Shown here: piece by piece, positions 30,317 to 36,340 of the stretch
How positions within the stretch are numbered: the stretch's first letter is position 1
How the letters are laid out: the number at the start of each line of letters is the position of its first letter
Source: Candidatus Gaiellasilicea maunaloa
GTDB taxonomy: Bacteria; Actinomycetota; Thermoleophilia; Gaiellales; Gaiellaceae
DNA length: 36,340 bases
NCBI GenBank assembly: GCA_024330215.1
Contig: JANDLU010000031.1
Span: 1-36,340, forward strand
Reading direction: 5' to 3'
The notes under the pieces: generated by a model
The model's database searches: none
What the model was told of the DNA's origin: nothing
Seen by the model: only the letters and a program-made list of their open reading frames with translations
Made by a program: the position numbers and the translations under genes

Positions 30317-30556
30317 CTATCGCTCGGGGTCGTGCTCGGCCAGGATCCGCAGCGCCTCCGGATGGTCGGCGACCACGCCGCGCCCAATCTTCTTGATCTG
30401 CTCGCGGAGCTTCTCGGTCGGCAGGATCCGCAGCTCGCCGCCGGGGAGCTCGTCGACGAGCACGCTGGTGCCGGGCGTGTAGCCGTTGGCCTCGTACTCG
30501 CGTGGGATCGAGACGACGTTGCTGTTCCCGACCCGCCGCACCTTCACGATTCTCAT
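30317..30556 (-). CDS. AbrB/MazE-type antitoxin
   Basis: A 79-residue protein with an N-terminal SpoVT-AbrB swapped-hairpin domain (VKVRRVGNSNVVSIPREYE, then GTSVLVDELPGGELRIL) and a C-terminal segment (LAEHDPER) likely to bind the toxin. It precedes the Doc-like gene on the same strand, the usual order. ATG 30556 is six bases after TATACT, suggesting a leaderless mRNA. It would repress its own promoter and formerly neutralised the toxin. Confidence 0.85.
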   Translation of the reverse strand: MRIVKVRRVGNSNVVSIPREYEANGYTPGTSVLVDELPGGELRILPTEKLREQIKKIGRGVVADHPEALRILAEHDPER

Positions 30557-30562
30557 GCCCTG

Positions 30563-30568
30563 AGTATA
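30563..30568 (-). promoter_or_regulatory. -10 element of the toxin-antitoxin operon
   Basis: TATACT on the - strand ends six bases before the antitoxin ATG (30556), the arrangement of a leaderless actinobacterial transcript. The sequence around it (GTATATAC) is palindromic and AT-rich against the local background, so it may also be the antitoxin's binding site. Confidence 0.5.
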
Positions 30569-30912
30569 TACATGGATGTCCACGACAGTGGATTTCGTGA
30601 CGCTACTCGCGCGGATGCAAAACTCTGGCAGTGCGCTCGCTGATCGAGCGGGAGACAATCCGAAGACGATCGGGCGGCTCAGCGAACGGGACGTGCGAGC
30701 GGGGGAGGACGCTCGCGCAGCGGTCGAATGGCTGACCGCTGCGCACTCGCCGCCTCGGGCGACAGGACTCTCGCACCGGCGATTGCGCAGGTGCTCCGAG
30801 CGCATGGATCGAAGCGATAGATTCGCCATCAGCGTGCGTCTGCTCGCCCAGAACAGACTGCGCGCGGTCGCGGAGGACATCGACCTGCTCAACGCCTGGC
30901 GGCTCGCGCGCC
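30569..30912. other. Stretch without a recognisable gene
   Basis: Open frames on both strands cover this stretch (for example 30576-30992 on +), but their proteins are Arg-rich, have no motif and look like chance frames in GC-rich DNA. I see no RNA gene or repeat here. It may be a decayed gene. Confidence 0.4.
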
Positions 30913-31683
30913 ATGCCGCCGTGCAATGCTGGCGAGGTGGTCGTCGAGCCGAGACACGACGCCTACGGGCAGCTGCTGCTCGCAGCGCTTGAAGGCGACG
31001 ACGTCGTTGAGATCGTTGAGCGCGATGATGGTTTCATCAGCGCCAGCGTGATGGGGCCGAAGCTGTACCTCGCGCCGTTTCGCCGGTGGCCTTCGCATCA
31101 CCGGCGCGCAATGCGCTACGCGAGAGGGCGTGTGCTCGATGTGGGAGCAGGAGCGGGTCGCGTCAGCCTCCACCTTCAGGAGCGCGATCAGGACGTCGTC
31201 GCGATCGACAACTCTCCCGGGGCGATCGCGGTATGTCGCCGACGCGGCGTGCGAGAGGCGCGCGTGCTCGCCTTCGACGCGGTCGACGAATCACTTGGCA
31301 CGTTCAACACGATCGTTCTCTTCGGAAACAACTTTGGTCTGTTCGGCACCCCGACAAACGCGAAACAATTGCTCCGCCGGCTGTACCGGATGACTAGCAA
31401 CGATGCCCGCATCATCGTCGAATCACGCGACGTGGAGCGTCGCGGCGGCGCCGACGCACCGTGGCATAGGCGCTACCGAGAACGCAACATCGCGCGCGGC
31501 CGGCTACCGGGTCAGATCCGGATACGCGTGCGTTTTCGTGACGTCATTGGCCCGTGGATGAACTACCCGATGGTGTCGCCGGATCAACTGGGCGAGATAC
31601 TCGCCGGGACACGGTGGCATGTCGTCCACGTCTTCGACTCCGACGACACCTATGTTGCGATTATCGAGAAGACCGGCGGTTGA
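30913..31683 (+). CDS. Class I SAM-dependent methyltransferase
   Basis: A protein of up to 256 residues with a Rossmann methyltransferase core: RVLDVGAGAGRVSLHL (motif I, SAM-binding), DVVAIDNSPGAIAVCRRRG (post-I acidic residue), FNTIVLFGNNFGLFG (motif II) and LRRLYRMTSNDARIIVESRD. The start may be ATG 30913 or GTG 30937. The methyl acceptor is unknown, and no neighbour points to a pathway. Confidence 0.85.
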   Translation: MPPCNAGEVVVEPRHDAYGQLLLAALEGDDVVEIVERDDGFISASVMGPKLYLAPFRRWPSHHRRAMRYARGRVLDVGAGAGRVSLHLQERDQDVVAIDNSPGAIAVCRRRGVREARVLAFDAVDESLGTFNTIVLFGNNFGLFGTPTNAKQLLRRLYRMTSNDARIIVESRDVERRGGADAPWHRRYRERNIARGRLPGQIRIRVRFRDVIGPWMNYPMVSPDQLGEILAGTRWHVVHVFDSDDTYVAIIEKTGG

Positions 31684-31791
31684 GGTGAGGCGGAGTTCGT
31701 TTCGGCCCCGTCGACGGTCGGCGGTTGGTGTGGCGATGACCGGAGATCACGGGTGATGAGCCGAATGAACCCGAGATGGGCTCCTGCCTTC

Positions 31792-31840
31792 GGGGGACAT
31801 TTTATGAAACACTGGCGCAGCCGAGTTCTTTGTCTCCCCA
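31792..31840. repeat. Short element with GGGGGACA ends, one of three GGGGACATT sites
   Basis: GGGGGACATTTTATG (31792 onward) and TGTCTCCCC (ending near 31839) form an imperfect inverted repeat with one bulge, bounding about 48 bases. GGGGGACATTT recurs at 33384-33394 and GGGGACATTCCC at 34898-34909, all in the same orientation between genes. These may be ends or footprints of a mobile element. Confidence 0.35.
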
Positions 31841-31897
31841 CGAGGCCGGTGGTGCCGCGACGTCCGTAGATACCGCAGCACCACCGACCGGGTCGTC

Positions 31898-32470
31898 TTA
31901 CTTCGGGGCCCAGGGAAGATCGTCCCAGCCGTCAGGTCGCCGCACCTCCCACCGCCCATGCCGCTCCGGGTCGGTCGTCGTAGCCTCGGATCCCGCACCA
32001 TGCCGAAGGGCAGCCTCAGACCGCGGATAGACCCGCTCCAGGTCATCGCGACGGTTGCCCGTCGCAAGGATCACGCAGGGGCCGTCACCAATCGCGACAA
32101 AGGCGTGCGCCGTCATCGGCGGGCAATGCACGAAGTCCCATGCGCCCAGGTGACGCTCCTGCTCCTCAACGATGAGGACGCACTCGCCTTGCAGGATCAG
32201 GAAGTCCTCCTGCACCGACTCGGCGTGGTAGAGGTCGGAGGGCCTTCCCGGCGGCACAACGCGAATCGTGAACCCTGCGTTCGGCTTTTCATACTCCGTC
32301 AGATCGGGCCGCCCGCGGAGAACGAAGTCGTCCGACTCGAAGATGCAGACGCCGCCTGACCACTCAGCGTTCGTCACCCAAGCAGCCTCTGCTGTGTTGA
32401 CCACGAACCATCCGGGTGTGACTGGCGCCAGCCCAGAAGCGACGCTGTCCAATCGTGCCTCCTTGACCAT
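31898..32470 (-). CDS. Cupin-domain protein
   Basis: A 190-residue single-domain cupin. Motif 1 is YHAESVQEDFLILQGECVLI and motif 2 HCPPMTAHAFVAIGDGPCVI, giving His/Glu/His metal-ligand candidates in the barrel. The N-terminal 50 residues add a strand region (GWFVVNTAEAAW). Enzymatic or sensory roles are both possible and the substrate is unknown. It stands alone. Confidence 0.85.
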   Translation of the reverse strand: MVKEARLDSVASGLAPVTPGWFVVNTAEAAWVTNAEWSGGVCIFESDDFVLRGRPDLTEYEKPNAGFTIRVVPPGRPSDLYHAESVQEDFLILQGECVLIVEEQERHLGAWDFVHCPPMTAHAFVAIGDGPCVILATGNRRDDLERVYPRSEAALRHGAGSEATTTDPERHGRWEVRRPDGWDDLPWAPK

Positions 32471-32710
32471 GATTCTCTCCTAGCGAGTTGATCCATCACG
32501 AGGTACGCGCGCGTCTTCCGCCAGACTTTCTACGGACACCGTTCGCGACCAACAACGTGTCGATGTGAATCAGCTACGCCGGCGAACGCCACGCTTGCGA
32601 GTCTATCGGCGAGACCGTTCGGGCGTCATTGCGGAACGCTCGCGCAGGTGACGATTCGCTCGCCCGGCTTCACCTGATGAGCCTTCGACCGGCCCGGCTT
32701 ACACTCGCGA

Positions 32711-32880
32711 TGGTTCCGGACGGCCGTGTTCCACACCTACTCGGCGTACGCGCGCGGGCTCGATCTCTTCAACACGGCCCACAACTATCTTGACCTCGTC
32801 CTCAAGGTCCGTGACGAGGAGGGACAGGGACCCCGGTTCTGGGTTCGTCGCCACGACAAGCACGACGTGGCCCAGCCAAC
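32711..32880 (+). pseudogene. C-terminal remnant of a DUF899-like (thioredoxin-fold) gene
   Basis: The frame reads WFRTAVFHTYSAYARGLDLF, then HNYLDLVLKVRDEEG and FWVRRHDKH, which resembles the C-terminal signature of DUF899 proteins (FHTYSxYARGLD...YxxLD, WVRRHD). The rest of the gene is missing, and the frame runs on out of phase over the next gene. In 32471-32710 before it I see only one short dispersed motif near 32618. Confidence 0.5.
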
Positions 32881-32897
32881 GTTCTACGATCGGTCGC

Positions 32898-33347
32898 ATG
32901 AACGAGTTCGTCCCGCGCGACTTCGACGTCCCTCGGCGGCTCGAGACGCCGCAGTTTGTGCTCGAGCCGCTCGGCCCCGAGCACAACGACCAGGACTACG
33001 ACGCGTGGACCTCGTCGAGGGAGCACATCCACGCGACGCCTGGATGGGAGGACAGCAGCTGGCCGCGGGAGATGACGCCGGGCGAGAACCGGGCAGACCT
33101 GCAGCGCCATGCCGACGACTTTCGCAACCGGACGGGGTTCACGTACACGGTGCTCGATCCGGCCAGCCGCGACGTGATCGGGTGCGTCTACATCTACCCG
33201 CTGCCCGACAGCGACTACGACGCCCGTGCGCTCTCCTGGGTACGGGCGAGCCACGCGCAGCTAGACATGCCGCTCTGGCGCGTCGTGAGTGAGTGGCTTG
33301 CGTCCGACTGGCCGTTCGGGAGCGTCGAGTACGCGCCGCGCGCCTAG
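32898..33347 (+). CDS. GNAT-like N-acetyltransferase
   Basis: A 149-residue protein with a GNAT-like order: FVLEPLGPEHNDQDYDAW at the N-terminus, then TGFTYTVLDPASRDVIGCVY (central strands) and SWVRASHAQLDMPLWRVVSE, ending WLASDWPFGSVEYAPRA. ATG 32898 is chosen because the frame upstream overlaps the DUF899-like remnant. Acceptor unknown. The acetyl-CoA loop is not a textbook match, so the family call is moderate. Confidence 0.7.
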   Translation: MNEFVPRDFDVPRRLETPQFVLEPLGPEHNDQDYDAWTSSREHIHATPGWEDSSWPREMTPGENRADLQRHADDFRNRTGFTYTVLDPASRDVIGCVYIYPLPDSDYDARALSWVRASHAQLDMPLWRVVSEWLASDWPFGSVEYAPRA

Positions 33348-33485
33348 GCGCCCCCAAAGCAGCCATGCAGCTCCATTATCGTCGGGGGGACATTTCCCAC
33401 GCGCTCGCGCAACCAGAGGTACGGACGTCTGACCCAACGTACCCTGCGGGCACCGGCGATCTTTGCGATCCGCGAGAATAGCCGC

Positions 33486-33923
33486 GTGGCGCTTCAACGG
33501 ATGGACAACGTCGGCATCGTGGTGGAGTCGCTTGATGCCGCCATCTCTTTTTTCGCCGAGCTGGGCCTCGAGCTCGAGGGGCGAGCCATGATCGAAGGAG
33601 ACTGGTCAGGGCGCGTCACTGGACTGCGCGACCAGCGCGTCGAGATCGCCATGATGCGTATGCCGGACGGCCACGGCAGGATCGAGCTCTCGCGCTTTCT
33701 CACGCCGCCTCCGGTCGCCGATCACCGGAACGCACCGGTAAACGCCTTCGGCTACCTCCGCGTCATGTTCGCGGTGGACGACCTCGACGATACGCTGGCC
33801 CGGCTCCGCGAGCACGGCGCGCAGCTCGTCGACGAAGTGGTCCAGTACAAAGACGTGTATCGGCTCTGCTACGTCCGAGGCCCCGAGGGCATTCTCATCG
33901 GGCTGGCCGAGCAAATCGGCTGA
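33486..33923 (+). CDS. VOC (glyoxalase/bleomycin-resistance-like) protein
   Basis: A 145-residue single VOC domain pair: RMDNVGIVVESLDAAISFFA opens the first module and FGYLRVMFAVDDLDDTLARL the second, ending YVRGPEGILIGLAEQIG. The metal-ligand positions carry Asn or Tyr/Glu rather than a clear His/Glu set, so binding rather than catalysis is possible. GTG 33486 lies six bases after GAGAAT (33474-33479), a possible leaderless start. Confidence 0.8.
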   Translation: MALQRMDNVGIVVESLDAAISFFAELGLELEGRAMIEGDWSGRVTGLRDQRVEIAMMRMPDGHGRIELSRFLTPPPVADHRNAPVNAFGYLRVMFAVDDLDDTLARLREHGAQLVDEVVQYKDVYRLCYVRGPEGILIGLAEQIG

Positions 33924-34091
33924 CGCCCAAACGCGCTCGGGCGTCATTCGCGAACACTCGCCCACACGAGCTTCCCGCCTCCTCCGGTACTAACGAGGCG
34001 CGAACCCGGCTGCTTTGACCCGACCCGAGATCGACGACAGAATCCCGTGGGTTCGCGCCTCAGGCAAGCCCGCAACGGTAGCCTCGGCCGG

Positions 34092-34850
34092 GTGTTCGAC
34101 CACGTCGGCATCGCCGTCTCGGACCTCGCGGCCTCCGAGCGCTTCTACCGCATCGTCCTGAGCGTCCTGGGCGTCGAGCCCAGCCATGCGGACGCCGAGC
34201 TGGTCGAGTGGCACGACTGGGCCATCGGGCCGACGGACCGCGAGCACCCGGTGACCCGCGGGCTCCACGTCGGCTTCCGTGCCCGCGACCGCGCGCAGGT
34301 CGACGCGTTCTGGCAGGCCGGGATCGACACGGGGTACCGCGACGACGGCGCGCCGGGGCCGCGCACGCACTACGGCCCGACGTACTACGGCGGGTTCCTG
34401 CTCGACCCGGACGGCAACAGCGTCGAGGCGGTTTACGGCGACCGCCAGGACGCCGTGCCCGCCCAGGACGCCGTGCCCGCCGGCCGCATCGACCACCTGT
34501 GGATCCGCGTCCGCGAACCGCAGGTCTCCCGGCGCTTCTACACGACGATCGCCCCGCACGCCGGACTCCGCCTGACGCACGACGAGCCCGAGCGGGTGCA
34601 GCTGTCCGGCCCGGACTACAGCTTCTCGCTCGTCCGGGACGAGCGGCCGCTCACGGAGCACGTCCACCTCGCGTTCCCCGCGCGCGAGGACGCCACGGTG
34701 CGCGCGTTCCACGCCGCCGCGCTCGCGGCGGGCTACGAGGACCACGGCGCGCCGGGCGAGCGCGCGGTCTACCACCCGGGCTACTACGGCGCGTTCGTGC
34801 TCGACCCGGACGGGCACAACGTCGAGGTCGTCAACCACAACCAGGCTTGA
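34092..34850 (+). CDS. Two-module VOC family protein
   Basis: A protein of about 252 residues with two VOC units: residues 1-120 ([39 protein letters not shown]) and 130-250 ([39 protein letters not shown]). Each unit ends in the DPDGxxVE motif that supplies a Glu metal ligand. GTG 34092 sits seven bases after TAGCCT, so it may be leaderless. Substrate unknown. The 168 bases before it hold only a short dispersed motif. Confidence 0.85.
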   Translation: MFDHVGIAVSDLAASERFYRIVLSVLGVEPSHADAELVEWHDWAIGPTDREHPVTRGLHVGFRARDRAQVDAFWQAGIDTGYRDDGAPGPRTHYGPTYYGGFLLDPDGNSVEAVYGDRQDAVPAQDAVPAGRIDHLWIRVREPQVSRRFYTTIAPHAGLRLTHDEPERVQLSGPDYSFSLVRDERPLTEHVHLAFPAREDATVRAFHAAALAAGYEDHGAPGERAVYHPGYYGAFVLDPDGHNVEVVNHNQA

Positions 34851-34951
34851 GCGCCAGGCAGATCGCTGGGCGCCATAGCGGACGCTCCGCTCCAGCAGGG
34901 GACATTCCCGGACGCGGCCCAGGCGAGCGCCGCGCTCGTCTCCGGAGCCGA

Positions 34952-35638
34952 CTAGCTTGCCTCTGGGCTGGGGGCAAACAGCTTCCAGTGCCCTTCGGAG
35001 ACGACTTCGACGGCACCATCGACCACTGTTATTGCGGTGTCATCGTCGATCGCGTACGCCGGCACCGATAGCCCGGCGGCCCATTTTTCGATGTTGGCGC
35101 GGGACGTGTCCGGCATGTTCTCGCGCTCCAGGTGCGGAAATACCGAGAAATCGACCAGCCCGAGCGCGTTGTCGCTGCCGGTGAGCGGCTCGCTGTCGTC
35201 GTAGGTCGCGCCGCCGAAGTCGGGAGTTGCCACCATTGCTCCGCCGCTCGTGCCGACATACACGACCTCGGGCCGCAGCGACGGCAAGAGGTCAGCAAGG
35301 CCGGATTGCCGCATCCAGTAGCACAGATACAAGGGGCTCCCTCCCCAGACCAGCAGCGCGTCGACTTCCTGGACAGCCGCGACCCAATGCTCTCTCTTGA
35401 TGGTGGGCAGCGCGGCGAGCTCCAGCACTCCCAACGACTTCCAGCCCAAAGCGCACATGGGGCCGCCCCCTGTCCCGATGATGAACCGATAGACGTGTGA
35501 GGGTCCGCCGAGGAAGGGCTGTACTCCGGTGGGAATGCAAAGCGCGCTGGACTCGGCGATCGGTTTGCCCAGCAGGTCGACCAGTGCGTTGTGGATGGTC
35601 GTGTTGGTGATGCCGCTGGACGTGAGAAGGACCTTCAT
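34952..35638 (-). CDS. Peptidase E-like (S51 family) protein
   Basis: A 228-residue protein, close to the length of dipeptidase [19 protein letters not shown] opens the fold, [19 protein letters not shown] precedes the nucleophile, and [19 protein letters not shown] holds the candidate catalytic Ser. [19 protein letters not shown] supplies the likely His. Family S51 cleaves Asp-X dipeptides or cyanophycin products. No neighbours are linked to it. Confidence 0.85.
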   Translation of the reverse strand: MKVLLTSSGITNTTIHNALVDLLGKPIAESSALCIPTGVQPFLGGPSHVYRFIIGTGGGPMCALGWKSLGVLELAALPTIKREHWVAAVQEVDALLVWGGSPLYLCYWMRQSGLADLLPSLRPEVVYVGTSGGAMVATPDFGGATYDDSEPLTGSDNALGLVDFSVFPHLERENMPDTSRANIEKWAAGLSVPAYAIDDDTAITVVDGAVEVVSEGHWKLFAPSPEAS

Positions 35639-35832
35639 GCTGCTCCCGAGGTCGGTTACGGATCCGTACGCCGTAGAGACTGGCAGACCACCGAAAGTTC
35701 ATCGGCTGCTGTCGGATCCAGCCTCGCGTCTTCAAGCGACCTCCCGAACGCTGGTCCAGTCGAGGTCACGGCCTCAATGTCGGGCGCCGGCTTGCGCTGC
35801 GACCGAGACGATCAAACGTCCGGACAACTCGG

Positions 35833-36008
35833 CTAGTCAGCCCACCAGTCGCGCTGGCCATCGACGTCTTCGCGCGGATCTTCGCCGAGGTTGGGCGCGC
35901 CGATGACGAGGATCTCGAGGCCTTCTGGCCCGGCCTCGTAGCCTCGCCAGGCACCGGGCGGGGACGCGCACCGCGTCCCATTCCTTGAGCTCGACGATCT
36001 CGTCGTCG
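35833..36008 (-). pseudogene. Cupin gene remnant, truncated and frameshifted
   Basis: In one frame the - strand reads VDDEIVELKEWDAVRVP and in the next GAWRGYEAGPEGLEILVIGA then PNLGEDPREDVDGQRDWWAD and a stop. Joined, they make the C-terminal half of a small cupin. One extra C in the run near 35963 explains the shift. The 5' part is missing and is replaced by the dispersed repeat that starts at 36012. Bases 35639-35832 hold nothing I recognise. Confidence 0.6.
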
Positions 36009-36011
36009 ACT

Positions 36012-36084
36012 GGGATCTGACGGTGAGGAATGACCCGCGCGCGGACGCGGGTGGTCGGGCTGATGTTCGCATCACGTTCGCACG
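36012..36084. repeat. Dispersed repeat, copy 2 (73 bp)
   Basis: Second copy of the repeat at 29823-29890, in the same orientation, with a 5-base insertion (TGAGG) and one C for T in the hairpin loop. It lies directly at the truncated end of the cupin remnant. Bases 36085-36240 show no gene. Confidence 0.8.
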
Positions 36085-36240
36085 GAAACTCAGCGCGATT
36101 CGGCAACACTCGAAACGGCACGCGTGATACTTCGATGTTCCTTGCGGCGGAGCTGTGGGTCTGCACTCTCTGAAGCAAGCCCTCGCTGGCTCGGGCGGAC
36201 TCCTCCGGGAGAGGAGAGACGGGGCTACGACGCCACAGGG

Positions 36241-36340
36241 TCACGACCCGTCGTTGTCCGCGCTGACTTCCGCAAGTCCGCGTGCGAGGATGTCCGGATC
36301 GTCGTGGAACTTGGGCGGCGATCTCCCCTTGACGATCAGA
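36241..36340 (-). CDS. C-terminal end of a gene cut by the window edge
   Basis: One - strand frame is open from the right edge to a TGA at 36241-36243 and reads LIVKGRSPPKFHDDPDILAR then GLAEVSADNDGS. The composition looks coding, but the piece is too short to name a family. Confidence 0.4.
   Translation of the reverse strand, partial: LIVKGRSPPKFHDDPDILARGLAEVSADNDGS

Noticed and set aside
30576-30992. 138-codon open frame on the + strand
   Set aside because: Arg-rich, motif-free, overlaps the methyltransferase start, and looks like a chance frame in GC-rich DNA.
1-36340. tRNA, rRNA or CRISPR loci
   Set aside because: No cloverleaf with a GTTCRA-type T-loop, no rRNA-like stretch and no spaced repeats were noticed by eye; a covariance-model scan would settle this.

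Overview
The window is high-GC DNA with GTG and TTG starts, many 4-base stop/start overlaps (ATGA, GTGA), several putative leaderless promoters and actinobacterial-style gene families. It most likely comes from a soil or freshwater actinobacterium, perhaps of the Thermoleophilia/Gaiellales type; that lineage is inferred, because no marker gene is present.

Layout. (1) 1-6064: a six-gene carbohydrate operon on the + strand (aldolase, PhyH dioxygenase, GH84 glycosidase, FAD oxidoreductase, TIM-barrel isomerase, Gfo/Idh/MocA dehydrogenase), ended by a truncated glycine-betaine-binding gene. (2) 6065-8914: a decayed membrane-protein gene, then a metal-efflux operon on the - strand (CadC-type repressor, small CDF-like protein, full CDF transporter) with a visible operator. 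(3) 8937-10453: an ABC-2 exporter pair. (4) 10669-17188: a - strand hydrogenase accessory operon: four small one-helix membrane proteins, HypC, an SIS-HypC fusion, a second SIS protein, HypD and HypE. It is split by a 1.5 kb IS110 element whose left end can be read as a bridge RNA. (5) 17248-26288: a [NiFe] hydrogenase small and large subunit, a degenerate HybD-like protein, a degenerate biotin-ligase-like protein, a TPR protein, an intact HybD-type endopeptidase, a CooC-like ATPase with an in-frame UGA, a winged-helix protein with a Cys/His tail, a PadR regulator and an FmdE-family protein. (6) 26354-29776: a Dpp/Opp/Nik-type ABC importer (binding protein and two permeases). (7) 29777-36340: a patchy accessory region with a frameshifted Doc toxin and intact antitoxin, a methyltransferase, cupins, VOC proteins, a GNAT-like protein, peptidase E, gene remnants and short dispersed repeats.

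How it works together. Regions 4 and 5 look like one H2-oxidation system. The catalytic pair resembles the actinobacterial group 1h family and has no Tat signal. HypC, HypD and HypE would build the Fe(CN)2CO centre, the HybD-type peptidase would trim the large subunit after His613, and the CooC-like ATPase could supply nickel, since HypA, HypB and HypF are not in the window. The small membrane proteins may anchor the enzyme or pass electrons onward. The most unusual points are the UGA at the metal-binding Cys of the CooC-like ATPase with a SECIS-like hairpin behind it, the two enzyme-like proteins without catalytic residues, the SIS-HypC fusion, the all-Cys proximal cluster motif, and an IS110 insertion that falls exactly on a stop/start overlap and leaves both genes whole.
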